This document shows positions 19,142-30,414 of a stretch of 64,000 bases of DNA, one piece after another. The DNA lies in NCBI GenBank assembly GCA_018268995.1, contig JAFDVL010000038.1, forward strand, positions 150,673 through 214,672, in the 5' to 3' direction. Positions within the stretch are counted from its first letter, which is position 1; each line of letters opens with the position of its first letter. The notes beneath the pieces are model-generated. The model ran no database searches, was not told the DNA's origin, and saw only the letters and a list, made by a program, of their open reading frames with translations. The translations under genes were made by a program, and so were the position numbers. This stretch comes from Acidobacteriota bacterium (lineage in GTDB: Bacteria; Acidobacteriota; Blastocatellia; RBC074).

Positions 19142-19264
19142 AATTGGTCATTCGTCATTTGTCATTTAGTTTTTTGTCATTACTCATTGCTTCATGGCTT
19201 CTCGTAAGCTCAAACAAGCGACAAATGACAAATGACCAGTGGCAAATGATCAATGACAACAATT
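19142..19264. repeat. Heptamer inverted-repeat element (TTTGTCA type), upstream of pnp
   Basis: The left arm is a run of TTGGTCA, TTCGTCA and TTTGTCA units (from 19144), with a second small cluster around TTTTGTCATTACTCA. The right arm is TGACAAA, TGACCAG, TGGCAAA, TGATCAA and TGACAAC (19224-19258). The arms are imperfectly complementary around a ~40-bp spacer. The pnp-proximal arm ends within 20 bp of the pnp ribosome binding site, so it would lie in the pnp leader RNA. Confidence 0.75.
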
Positions 19265-19555
19265 ACAAACAACAAAAGTCACTTGCACAAGAAGCGACTC
19301 AAAAACAACTAGGATTTAAGTGTAGGGAAATTGTTCACGCGCGTGTCCAATATAGACCGGACGGTTATGGCGTAGGTGGCTGCACAAGACTTATCGGCGG
19401 GGAATGATGTTGAAGAAATTGAGGGATTGGGTTCTTCCAGATAATCCTTACCAGATAATACGTGGAGCCGTTCACCGTCTTTGCGCTCGCCGGGGCAGCC
19501 GTGCCCACAAGTTCCGGCTTGGAGAGCTGGCAAGACAGGCCGTCACGTTCGGCCA
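19265..19555. other. rpsO-pnp intergenic region, no gene recognised
   Basis: About 290 bp between the rpsO terminator and the repeat upstream of pnp. Short frames exist on the minus strand (for example 19309-19533) but show no family features. The region probably contains the pnp promoter; no box pair could be assigned. Confidence 0.4.
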
Positions 19556-19592
19556 CAAAACAAAAGGCGACGGAGGTTTTCGCTCCGCCGCC
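19556..19592 (-). terminator. Intrinsic terminator of rpsO
   Basis: On the minus strand GGCGGCGGAG (19592-19583) pairs with CTCCGTCGCC (19575-19566), one wobble pair, 7-base loop, followed by TTTTGTTTTG. It begins 8 bases after the rpsO stop. Confidence 0.85.
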
Positions 19593-19599
19593 GAATCTC

Positions 19600-19869
19600 T
19601 TACTTGCGCAAACCAAGTCGTTCAATGACCTGGTGATAGCGATTGATGTCTTTGCGCTTGAGATAATCCAACATACTGCGCCGTTGGCTCACCATTTTGA
19701 GCAATCCGCGCCGTGAGTGGTTATCTTTCTTATGCGTTCTGAAATGCTCCATCAAATCGTTGATCCGATTTGTGAGCAATGCGACCTGAACTTCTGGCGA
19801 ACCAGTGTCCGACTCATGGGTTCTAAAATTTTCTACAATGCCTGCTTTGGCTTCTCTTACTAATGCCAT
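19600..19869 (-). CDS. rpsO: Small ribosomal subunit protein uS15
   Basis: 89-residue S15, which binds the central domain of 16S rRNA early in 30S assembly. Signature segments [38 protein letters not shown] and [20 protein letters not shown] are all present. The frame continues upstream to 19935, but the conserved N-terminus starts at the ATG at 19869, preceded by TAGGAG. The ~220-bp region upstream (19870-20092) is the gap to the FG-GAP gene on the same strand and presumably holds the rpsO promoter. A strong intrinsic terminator follows directly. Confidence 0.97.
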   Translation of the reverse strand: MALVREAKAGIVENFRTHESDTGSPEVQVALLTNRINDLMEHFRTHKKDNHSRRGLLKMVSQRRSMLDYLKRKDINRYHQVIERLGLRK

Positions 19870-20092
19870 TCTTACTCCTACTAAAGTCAAGATAGTTACA
19901 ATTGCCTGCGTGCGAAGAAGGCGAGAAAGTACCACAGGCGTGCGAGTTATGTAAAGGATGTCTTAAGCAAGCACACTGAGCAGGCGTATTCAATGACCGC
20001 CTCTTTAGCTTTAGCAGCTCGTCCCGCGCGACTGATAGGGAACAACCTGAACGGAAGTTGCCCCCTGCCAGCCGCCACACCAGATCAGCGCA

Positions 20093-22945
20093 TCATCGTT
20101 CGCCACAGCCATTGAGTAAGAGGGAAAGTGAACTTGCCCCACTATTCGCAATGACTAAATCAGGCTTATTGTCACCATTAAAATCACCGCTGAGCAATGA
20201 CAACGGACGCAACCCAACATTGAAATACACTCCTTTCAAGGTGTCGTAATTCCCGGTTCCATTGCCCTGGAACACAGTAACGGAATTGCTTTGATAGTTG
20301 CCAACCGCAACATCCAGCTTGCCATCTTCGTCAAAGTCAGCAACGACGAGCGATTGCGGTTCTAACCCGCCTAGAAATGCGGTGTAGAAGCCGAATGATC
20401 CATTCCCAAATCCGAGCAAGACGCTGATTTGGCTAAAGCCCGTTTTGCCGACCACCAAATCCAGATTGCCATCATTGTTCAAATCACCAAGCGCAATTGG
20501 ACTCGGTGCCCAACCTGGCCCGGCATCAAAGGTGCGCGGATTCTCAAAGCTGCCATCACCATAGCCAAGTAAGGTAGTCACTTGATTCGTGGAATAGTTG
20601 GCGACCACCAAATCGTCTTTTCCATCTTTGTTCAAATCGGCGACAAGCGCGGGCTGCGGCGAATTTCCGGCATAGAGATAGCGTGGAGGGCCAAAACTGC
20701 CATCGCCATTTCCATCCAGAATTGCCAGACTACCGATTCCATCATTGACGATGACTAAATCCGCTTTGCCATCGCGATTGAAGTCCCCCACAGCGATAGA
20801 AAACGGTTTGTTGCCACAATCATAACTGCCCGTCACAGCAAACGATCCATCTCCATTGCCGTGCAAAATCGTCACGGTGTCAGCCCCTCGATTTACCACA
20901 GCCAAATCCAGTCGGCCATCTCTGTCGAAATCTTTGATTGTCACAGCACGCGGATTCGCGCCAACGTCATAGCTAAAAGCAGTACGAAGCGAACGGACAC
21001 CGCCTTCGCTGGCCCCCAGCAGGACTGTCACTTTATTGCTGTCGCGATTGGCGGCGACGACATCAGGCAAGCCATCACCATTCACATCACCGGAGGCCAG
21101 GGCTTGCGGCGAAGTCCCGGCGTCCACACTAACCGCCTCTTTAAATCCAATTGCACTGCAAACATTGGGCGTACTTGGGATCGTAAAATTGAAACTCGCA
21201 ATTTTTGGAGCGCCGCAGTTGTCGGTCGCGGTGATAACTGCCAGATACCGACCCGCGTTACCATTGTTGGTAATCGTAACCACACCATCGGCATTCACAC
21301 TAAGTTGTCCGCTGTAGCCCTGTGCAACGGCTGTCAGGCTGGTAATGGAGCCATTATCAGAAGGCTTCGCAGTCGGCGACACAGTAGCATTGCCTGAGCC
21401 AAGAACAACGTCAGGATATGCGCCAAGGATCGGCGCGGAATTGGGCGCAACCGTAATTTTCAAAGTTGTGCTGGCACTTAAGCCGCCTGCGTCCGTGACC
21501 TTTAATCCTATAGTTTGCTCACCAATCAAGGCCCCGCAACCGAGGACAAACGTCGCCCGAATCGTGCCATTATTATTGGTCAGATCGCTGAGTGTCATCG
21601 CAGGAGGTAGCGCTGTAACCTCGACCTGCAAACTACCTGCGGGCGTTTCAGTATCGCTGACCGTAGCAATCGTTGCCGTCAGGCTAATGCTTCCGGCTGC
21701 CATGACGCCTGAAATGGGAGTGATAGATGGCGCGGCGTTGGGCGTTGTCGCCGCTTCATTCAGCAGGACAGAAACAGTGCTCTCACTCGCGGCCAACACA
21801 TCCACATTGCCATCGGAATTCACATCTATCGCACACAAATCCATCACCGGACAACAACTCGCTGCTCCTATTTGCAGGCGGGACTGCGAGCAAAAGCTGC
21901 CGTTGCCATCTCCCAGAAAAAGGGTCAAAGTTCCCTCGTATTGATGGCCGATAATAAGGTCATCCTTACCATCACGATTGAAGTCAGCCACAGCAATTGG
22001 GCCACTCGTGAAAGGCAAATCCCAACGCCCGGCAAACGCGAAACTGCCTGCGCCATCATTGCGCAACACCGTCACCGAGTTGTAGCCACGATTGACAATC
22101 GCTAGGTCGCTCTTCCCATCACGATTGAAATCTCCCGTGACAACTTTCTGCGGCAAGGCACCCGCCGCAAAATGGCTCAGGCGAAAACCGCCGCTGCCAT
22201 CGTTCAGCAACACCGAAACCGTTTCGGAATATTCGTTCGCGGTGGCTACATCTGAAGCACCATCGCCATTAAAATCGCCGACCGCCAGCGAGTGCGGATT
22301 TTGCTGTACCTCATAATTGATCGGGTCTAAAAAATTACCAGTTCCCTTCCCAATCAGGATCGAGACACTGTTACCGAGCGTGCTGACAACAGCCAGATCA
22401 AGCTTGCCGTCGCGATTAAAATCAGTAGCGCGCAGCGTTGTGGCATATCGTCGAACGGATGTGCCGCGGCCTTCGCCCGCTGCGTTAGGCGGCAAAAATG
22501 ATCCATTGCCATCACCCAACAGGGTCGTGACCGTATCAAAAATTGTCAGCCCGGCAATATCAGGTCTGCCATCACTATTAAAGTCACCAATAACAGTATC
22601 TCGATACGGCACATCTAAAAAATAGCCGACCCGAAAAGCACCATTCCGCAAGTTTGTCAGCAGAGGCAAATCAGAGGTCACGGCAGGGGCAACTACCAAT
22701 TCGGGCAAGCCATCCTGATTCAGATCTCCGCAGGCCAAGGCAGGCGCTATCGGATCATTTGAGTAACGATTTTGAGGTTCCAGTTTGTGATCAATTTGAC
22801 GAAACGAGGGCAGGCGGCAGGCTTCCGATTGCGCTGAAACGGGCGATGTATCGAAGAACAGATACCGCGCGATAGCAAAGGAAAACGTCAGGGACAAGAC
22901 AAGCAGGGATATGCCACTCGACTGGGGGTCGGGAGAAAGACGCAT
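20093..22945 (-). CDS. Secreted FG-GAP/VCBS double propeller protein with Ig-like middle
   Basis: A 950-residue exported protein; residues ~10-40 form a signal peptide. Fourteen calcium-binding FG-GAP/VCBS cores of the form DxNxDGxxD can be counted: seven in the N-terminal part (from DLNQDGLPELVV to DVNSDGNVDVLA) and seven in the C-terminal part (from DVNGDGLPDVVA to DFNGDNKPDLVI). Between them lies a ~190-residue beta-sandwich-like region (about 395-590) with LTATIATVSDTETPAGSLQV and VTDAGGLSASTTLKITV, resembling Ig/cadherin-like putative adhesion modules. The seven-plus-seven pattern suggests two seven-bladed propellers joined by Ig-like domains. Likely a surface or secreted ligand-binding protein; no enzyme residues are seen. 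ATG 22945 has GGAAGGA upstream. Confidence 0.85.
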   Translation of the reverse strand: MRLSPDPQSSGISLLVLSLTFSFAIARYLFFDTSPVSAQSEACRLPSFRQIDHKLEPQNRYSNDPIAPALACGDLNQDGLPELVVAPAVTSDLPLLTNLRNGAFRVGYFLDVPYRDTVIGDFNSDGRPDIAGLTIFDTVTTLLGDGNGSFLPPNAAGEGRGTSVRRYATTLRATDFNRDGKLDLAVVSTLGNSVSILIGKGTGNFLDPINYEVQQNPHSLAVGDFNGDGASDVATANEYSETVSVLLNDGSGGFRLSHFAAGALPQKVVTGDFNRDGKSDLAIVNRGYNSVTVLRNDGAGSFAFAGRWDLPFTSGPIAVADFNRDGKDDLIIGHQYEGTLTLFLGDGNGSFCSQSRLQIGAASCCPVMDLCAIDVNSDGNVDVLAASESTVSVLLNEAATTPNAAPSITPISGVMAAGSISLTATIATVSDTETPAGSLQVEVTALPPAMTLSDLTNNNGTIRATFVLGCGALIGEQTIGLKVTDAGGLSASTTLKITVAPNSAPILGAYPDVVLGSGNATVSPTAKPSDNGSITSLTAVAQGYSGQLSVNADGVVTITNNGNAGRYLAVITATDNCGAPKIASFNFTIPSTPNVCSAIGFKEAVSVDAGTSPQALASGDVNGDGLPDVVAANRDSNKVTVLLGASEGGVRSLRTAFSYDVGANPRAVTIKDFDRDGRLDLAVVNRGADTVTILHGNGDGSFAVTGSYDCGNKPFSIAVGDFNRDGKADLVIVNDGIGSLAILDGNGDGSFGPPRYLYAGNSPQPALVADLNKDGKDDLVVANYSTNQVTTLLGYGDGSFENPRTFDAGPGWAPSPIALGDLNNDGNLDLVVGKTGFSQISVLLGFGNGSFGFYTAFLGGLEPQSLVVADFDEDGKLDVAVGNYQSNSVTVFQGNGTGNYDTLKGVYFNVGLRPLSLLSGDFNGDNKPDLVIANSGASSLSLLLNGCGER

Positions 22946-23097
22946 GATGAGGATCCTTCCTTAGATTGGGCCAGGGCAACAGATTCTTTTTTTTGGACTC
23001 GTGAAGATTGGGGCCTCGCTCGACCGCACACGTAAACTAGCTCAGCGGAAAATTTTTCGCAAGAGAGTTAAAGGAGAATCGTAAAAAACTTTTTAAA

Positions 23098-25590
<2,493 letters not shown>

Positions 25591-25612
25591 CAATACATCC
25601 TACGATTGAGAG

Positions 25613-26317
25613 TCAGGTTAATCTTCCGCTTGCCAGGTGCAGCACGCGGTCACAGGTTGCAGCGAGTTGTTCATTATGCGTAACAAGAATCGAAGTTAAT
25701 TGCTCTTCTGTGTGAAGCTGACGAATTAAGGCAAACACTTCTTCGCCTGTTTGTTGATCTAAATTTCCCGTCGGCTCGTCAGCCAATAACAAAGCCGGAG
25801 CCGCCACCAATGCACGGGCCAGTGCAACGCGTTGTCGCTCGCCCCCTGACAGTTCACCAGGGCGATGAGCCAACCGCGACTCTAATCGTACGCGTCTTAA
25901 AAGACCCCGTGCCCGATTTTCTGCGTGCGACTTCATGTTTCCAGCAATCAACAGAGGCATCATAACATTTTCCAGCGCCGAAAACTCCGGGAGCAAGTGA
26001 TGAAATTGAAAAACGAAGCCAATTCGTTGATTGCGCAACTGAGCCAACTCTAACTCACCATTTTTGAAGATGTCAAAATCATCTAAAAATACCGTTCCTG
26101 AAGTCGGACGATCCAATCCCCCAAGCAAATGCAGCAGCGTAGATTTGCCCGCACCAGATGCGCCGACAATTGCGATCATTTCCCCTTGTTGGACAGTCAG
26201 GTCAAGATTCTGAAAGACTGTAATTTCTGCGCCGCCGCCCCGATAAACTTTGGATAAAGCCTGGGCTTCGAGCAAATATTTTGCGGGCGTCTTTGACTGT
26301 AAAGTGGAGGTTGCCAT
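25613..26317 (-). CDS. ABC transporter ATP-binding protein, LolD/MacB family
   Basis: A 234-residue nucleotide-binding subunit of the type VII ABC (LolCDE/MacB/FtsE-like) group. Walker A GASGAGKST, Q-loop region RIGFVFQFHHLLPEFSALEN, signature LSGGERQRVALARAL, Walker B LLLADEPTGNLD and the H-loop ILVTHNEQ are intact. LolD extracts lipoproteins from the inner membrane, and the FQFHHLLPEFSALEN motif fits that subgroup. No membrane partner is encoded nearby, so the permease must be elsewhere. The ATG at 26317 is preferred to an upstream GTG at 26341. It precedes clpC by 22 bp, an uncommon pairing. Confidence 0.88.
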   Translation of the reverse strand: MATSTLQSKTPAKYLLEAQALSKVYRGGGAEITVFQNLDLTVQQGEMIAIVGASGAGKSTLLHLLGGLDRPTSGTVFLDDFDIFKNGELELAQLRNQRIGFVFQFHHLLPEFSALENVMMPLLIAGNMKSHAENRARGLLRRVRLESRLAHRPGELSGGERQRVALARALVAAPALLLADEPTGNLDQQTGEEVFALIRQLHTEEQLTSILVTHNEQLAATCDRVLHLASGRLT

Positions 26318-26345
26318 TTCCGGCAAGATAACACACGCCACAACC

Positions 26346-26374
26346 TTGTGGCCATTCCGGGCACTTGTTATACT
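26346..26374 (+). promoter_or_regulatory. Candidate sigma-70 promoter for the Mo-oxidoreductase operon
   Basis: TTGTGG at 26346-26351 and TATACT at 26369-26374 are separated by 17 bp. This would start transcription near 26381, giving a leader of about 130 nt before the first subunit gene. Confidence 0.45.
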
Positions 26375-26512
26375 GCCCGTCCCAACGATTCGCGCATCTA
26401 TTCATTTCTGCACGTTTTATTTGTTTTGTAACGCCAGTTCGCAGCGTTGCGTTTTTGTTTTTCTCACATCACAAACTATCCATCGCCTTTCCAAACTAAT
26501 GGAGGTACTTGC

Positions 26513-27172
26513 ATGAGTAAGATCACGAGAGATGGAGACGATAAGCCCGTGAACCCGGAAGCTGATCATGATTCCGGCGTATCACGGCGCAGTTTCCTGA
26601 AAGGCTCTGGCATTGCGCTATCGGTTCCGCTCGTCACGGGCGGCGTGCGCACGGTCAAGGCTGCGGGGCAGGACGTTAAGATTCACGGCCCCAACAAAGT
26701 TTCCATCACCTTAGACATCAACGGCAAAAAACAGGCAGCAACCGTCGAACCACGCGTCACATTGCTCGACACGCTGCGCAATGAACTCGACACCACCGGA
26801 GCCAAGCGCGTTTGTGATCGCGGCACCTGCGGAGCCTGCACGGTGCTGATGGATGGCAAGCCGGTTTATGCCTGTTCCGTTCTGGCCATCGAAGCACAGG
26901 GCAAGAAAATTCAAACCGTCGAAAACCTGGAACTCAACGGAAAACTCAGTCCGGTGCAACAGGCCATCGTGGACAACGACGGCCAGCAATGCGGCTTCTG
27001 CACGCCCGGTTTTACGGTCGCCTGCACTGCGTTGCTCAACAAATATCCTGATCCAACTGACGAACAAACGCGGCTCGGACTGGGCGGCAATCTCTGCCGC
27101 TGCGGCACCTACGTTGGACTGCGTGAAGCGGTCAAACAAGTCGCGGCACAACGGAAAGGAGGCAAACGATAA
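26513..27172 (+). CDS. Tat-exported 2Fe-2S subunit of a xanthine dehydrogenase-family oxidoreductase
   Basis: Small subunit (219 residues) carrying two [2Fe-2S] clusters that pass electrons between Mo and FAD subunits. The N-terminus has a twin-arginine signal (SRRSFLKGSGIALSVPLV, residues ~23-40), so the complex is likely exported folded to the periplasm. First-cluster cysteines lie in CDRGTCGACTVL with a later Cys in YACSV; second-cluster cysteines in CGFCTPG and NLCRCGTY. ATG 26513 follows GGAGG. The Tat signal on the Fe-S subunit mirrors the periplasmic aldehyde oxidoreductase PaoABC of Escherichia coli. The stop overlaps the next start as TAATG. Confidence 0.93.
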   Translation: MSKITRDGDDKPVNPEADHDSGVSRRSFLKGSGIALSVPLVTGGVRTVKAAGQDVKIHGPNKVSITLDINGKKQAATVEPRVTLLDTLRNELDTTGAKRVCDRGTCGACTVLMDGKPVYACSVLAIEAQGKKIQTVENLELNGKLSPVQQAIVDNDGQQCGFCTPGFTVACTALLNKYPDPTDEQTRLGLGGNLCRCGTYVGLREAVKQVAAQRKGGKR

Positions 27173-29352
27173 TGGCTGATTACAAATGGCCCGAAGCTGA
27201 AAAGCGAAAATACATCGGCAAACGAATTTCCCGCGTGGATGGCCCGCTGAAAGTCTCCGGCAAAGCCAAATATGCATATGACACCAATCGTCCCGGCCTG
27301 CTGCACGGCAAAATCCTGCATGCGCCTTTTGCCAACGCCAAAATCCTGAGCATTGATACCAGCGCTGCCGAGAAAATGCCTGGCGTGCGCGTCGTCAAAA
27401 TCGTGCAAGGCCCCGGCTCAGTACTTCAATGGGCAGGCGACGAAATCGCTGTCGTCGTTGCCGTGGATGAAGCAACCGCCAAAGACGCGTTGCGAGCGAT
27501 CAAAATTGAATACGAACGGATGCCGCATGTCGTCAACGACGAAGACTTAGCAGCAGTCCCGACTGACAACAAACGCCCCACGGCGGAACGCACACAAGGC
27601 GAACCAGATAAAGCTTTCACTGAAGCCGATGTCACAGCCGAAGGCTACTACGGCAACGCGATCATCACGCACTGCTGTCTGGAATCGCACGGACAAACCA
27701 TCGAATGGACAGATGCCAACAACGTGCTGATTCATCCGTCCACACAAGGCGTTTCTGTCATCGGCAACGATCTGGCAAAAGCATTGGAAATCCCGGCAGG
27801 CAATGTCAACTTAAAGATGGACTTCATCGGCGGCGGATTCGGCAGCAAATTCGCCATTGATCGCTGGGGCGTCGAATGCGCCAAGGTTTCCAAGATGGCA
27901 GAAGGCAAACCGGTCAAACTTCATCTGGAACGCGATGCAGAATTGACGATTGCTGGTTCACGTCCTTCGATGTATGCCAAAGTCAAAGTCGGCGCGAAGA
28001 AAGACGGCACGCTGACCGCGTGGCAATCTGAAGCCTGGGGCACGGGCGGCGTCGCCGGAATGGGCGCGCCGGCTTTGCCCTACATGCTCAACTTCCAATC
28101 AGGCGTGCCGAATTACCGCACGAAGTACACATCGGTTTCGACCAACACCGCGCCACAGCGGGCGTGGCGTGCCCCTTCACATCCGCAACTGGCGCTGATT
28201 ACGATGGGCGCGCTGGAGGACTTGGCAGCGGCACTCAAAATGGACCCGATTGAGTTCCTCCGCAAAAATATCAATCTGTTTGCACCTCGCGCGGAAATTT
28301 ACAGCCAGGAACTGGATAAAGCAGCCGAACTCGCCAACTGGAAAGCTAACTGGCGACCACGTGGTGAAGGCGCGCCGGGCAGCACCAAAACCGTCAAGCG
28401 CGGACTTGGCGTTTCGATGCACACGTGGGGCGGCGGCGGCAATGCCAGCAACTGCGATGTCACGATTTACCCAGACGGTTCGGTAGACATTAAGAGCGGC
28501 ACGCAAGACCTCGGCGTCGGCACGATTACAGTTCTCAATATCGTCGTCGCCGAGACGATGGGCATCCCGATGGAATGGGTCAAAGTTTTCATCGGCAGCA
28601 ATCGCTATCCGGCATCTAGCGCATCCGGCGGTTCCACAACGGTTGGCGGCATCAGCTCTGCCTCGCGGCGTGGTTCGGTGGATGCACTGAATCAACTGTT
28701 CGCAAAAGTTGCTCCCACACTCGGCGTCAAACCCGAAGAACTCGAAGCAGCAGACGGCAAGATTCGCGTCATTGCCAATCCGAGCAAGAGCATTGCCTGG
28801 AAAGAAGCCTGTGCGAAACTCGGCTCGCAACCAATCACCGTGCGCGGCGAACACAAGGCAGGCAATCGTGAACTTTCCAGCAGCGGCGTCGGTGGTGTGC
28901 AAATCGCTGACGTTTCAGTAGACATCGAAACCGGCATTGTGAAGATGAACAACTTCTACGCTGTGCAGGATTGCGGTCTGGTGATGGATTTGAAGACGGC
29001 TGAAAGTCAGGTCTTTGGCGCGATGATTATGGGCGTGACTTATTCGCTGTACGAAGAGCGCATTATGGACAACGCCACAGGTCGCGTGCTGAACCCGAAT
29101 ATGGAGTTTTACAAGCTCGCAGGCGCAATGGACATCGGCAACTTCAAAGTTCATATGATGACCGGCAAAGGCTACGACGAACGCGGCCCCGTAGGCTTGG
29201 GCGAACCGCCGACGAACAGTCCCGGCGCAGCCATTTCCAATGCGGTTGCGAACGCGATTGGCGTGCGGGTTCCGACGTTGCCACTCACACCGGACAAAGT
29301 CCTGGCGGCGCTGGCCAACAAGAAAGGAGGTTCGAGCAATGCAAAAATTTGA
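27172..29352 (+). CDS. Molybdopterin-binding large subunit of xanthine dehydrogenase-family oxidoreductase
   Basis: Catalytic subunit (726 residues) of a hydroxylase acting on aldehydes or N-heterocycles. Seen: the N-terminal hammerhead-type domain (RVDGPLKVSGKAKYAYD), the molybdopterin-contacting DFIGGGFGSKF, the RAWRAPSHPQ loop, GTQDLGVGTITV, and the catalytic Glu context GLGEPPTNSPGAAISNAVA near the C-terminus. It has no signal peptide of its own, consistent with export piggy-back on the Tat-bearing small subunit. Start overlaps the previous stop by one base; the end overlaps the FAD subunit gene by 14 bases, so all three are translationally coupled. Substrate cannot be read; the PaoC-like subgroup suggests aromatic aldehydes, with low certainty. 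Confidence 0.93.
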   Translation: MADYKWPEAEKRKYIGKRISRVDGPLKVSGKAKYAYDTNRPGLLHGKILHAPFANAKILSIDTSAAEKMPGVRVVKIVQGPGSVLQWAGDEIAVVVAVDEATAKDALRAIKIEYERMPHVVNDEDLAAVPTDNKRPTAERTQGEPDKAFTEADVTAEGYYGNAIITHCCLESHGQTIEWTDANNVLIHPSTQGVSVIGNDLAKALEIPAGNVNLKMDFIGGGFGSKFAIDRWGVECAKVSKMAEGKPVKLHLERDAELTIAGSRPSMYAKVKVGAKKDGTLTAWQSEAWGTGGVAGMGAPALPYMLNFQSGVPNYRTKYTSVSTNTAPQRAWRAPSHPQLALITMGALEDLAAALKMDPIEFLRKNINLFAPRAEIYSQELDKAAELANWKANWRPRGEGAPGSTKTVKRGLGVSMHTWGGGGNASNCDVTIYPDGSVDIKSGTQDLGVGTITVLNIVVAETMGIPMEWVKVFIGSNRYPASSASGGSTTVGGISSASRRGSVDALNQLFAKVAPTLGVKPEELEAADGKIRVIANPSKSIAWKEACAKLGSQPITVRGEHKAGNRELSSSGVGGVQIADVSVDIETGIVKMNNFYAVQDCGLVMDLKTAESQVFGAMIMGVTYSLYEERIMDNATGRVLNPNMEFYKLAGAMDIGNFKVHMMTGKGYDERGPVGLGEPPTNSPGAAISNAVANAIGVRVPTLPLTPDKVLAALANKKGGSSNAKI

Positions 29353-30316
29353 GTATGCCAATGCAACCACAATTCAGCAGGCGGTCGCTCTGCTTGGCAA
29401 CACGTGGGGCGAGGCCGAAGTCCTTGCGGGCGGCACAGACTTACTTGCGCTGATGAAAGATTACGTTGTCGCGCCCAAACGGCTCGTCAACATCAAGGAC
29501 ATCAAAGAACTCAAAGGCATCACGATGACCGCCAACGGGCTGCGGCTCGGCTCGCTCGTGACCTTTGAGGAAGTCCTGGATAACGCGGCGATCAAGCGCA
29601 GCTATCCAGCAATCTGGCAAGCTGTCGCAGGTGTGACCAGCCCGCAGATTCGCAATATGGGCACGGTCGGCGGCGATCTCTGTCAACGCCCGCGCTGCTG
29701 GTACTATCGCGCTGGCTACGGGATTTTAGCCAAAGATGAAAACGGCAAAGCGTTAGTGCCCGATGGCGACAATCGCTACCACGCCATTTTGGGCAACGAA
29801 GGTGAAGCGAAATACGTGAATCCTTCCAGCCTTGCGCCAGCCTTGATTTCGCTGATGGCCAAAATCAAAGTCGCAGGCCCCAAAGGCTCACGCGAAATCG
29901 CTGCGGATCAATTCTTCGTCACGCCAAAATCGGACAACGAACGCGAATATGCGCTCGCACCGAACGAAATCGTGACTGACATTTTGATTCCATCCGCAAG
30001 CGGCGTGAAAACTGCGACCTACGAAGTACGCCAACGCGAAGTGCTCGATTGGCCACTCGCAACCGCTTCAGTAGCCTTGAAACTGGATGGCAAAACCGTC
30101 AAATCCGCCAAGATCGCGCTCGGCCACGTCGCGCCCGTGCCGGTGGATTCTGACGCGGCGGCCAAGGCGTTAGTTGGCAAAGCTGTCACCGAAGACACGG
30201 CAGAAGCCGCTGGTGCCGCCGCTGTCGCCAATGCCAGAGCTTTGAGCCGCAATGCGTACAAAATTCAACTGGCCAAAGTCGCCGTCAAACGTGCGATTTT
30301 GCAAGCCGCAGGATAG
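29339..30316 (+). CDS. FAD-binding subunit of xanthine dehydrogenase-family oxidoreductase
   Basis: Medium subunit (325 residues) of the CO dehydrogenase/xanthine dehydrogenase FAD-binding family. Seen: EVLAGGTDLLALMKDYVV (FAD pyrophosphate loop) and TSPQIRNMGTVGGDLCQRPR, the second FAD-binding loop. The latter carries the CQRPRCWYYR stretch typical of PaoB-type subunits, where cysteines bind an extra [4Fe-4S] cluster. The ATG at 29339 sits inside the end of the large-subunit gene with AAAGGAGG upstream; longer frames opening at 29240 are out of register with the family. It closes the three-gene operon. No cofactor-insertion chaperone (PaoD/XdhC) is seen nearby. Confidence 0.92.
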   Translation: MQKFEYANATTIQQAVALLGNTWGEAEVLAGGTDLLALMKDYVVAPKRLVNIKDIKELKGITMTANGLRLGSLVTFEEVLDNAAIKRSYPAIWQAVAGVTSPQIRNMGTVGGDLCQRPRCWYYRAGYGILAKDENGKALVPDGDNRYHAILGNEGEAKYVNPSSLAPALISLMAKIKVAGPKGSREIAADQFFVTPKSDNEREYALAPNEIVTDILIPSASGVKTATYEVRQREVLDWPLATASVALKLDGKTVKSAKIALGHVAPVPVDSDAAAKALVGKAVTEDTAEAAGAAAVANARALSRNAYKIQLAKVAVKRAILQAAG

Positions 30317-30319
30317 TTG

Positions 30320-30400
30320 GAACGAGGAAGGCTGAACGATGAATGATGAAGGAAAGAAATGTCTGATAGTTCAGCGTTCATCGTTCAGCCTTCCTCGTTC
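30320..30400. repeat. Heptamer inverted-repeat element (GAAnGnn type)
   Basis: Five consecutive heptamers GAACGAG, GAAGGCT, GAACGAT, GAATGAT and GAAGGAA (30320-30354), with a perfect 23-bp inverted arm pair at 30321-30343 and 30377-30399, spacer 33 bp. It starts 3 bases after the FAD-subunit stop and ends just before the ribosome binding site of the next gene. Confidence 0.88.
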
Positions 30401-30414
30401 TCTTCGGAGGACTT

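Noticed and set aside
28177..28902. 241-codon minus-strand ORF within the Mo-subunit gene
   Set aside because: Complement of a strongly supported catalytic subunit; no independent features.
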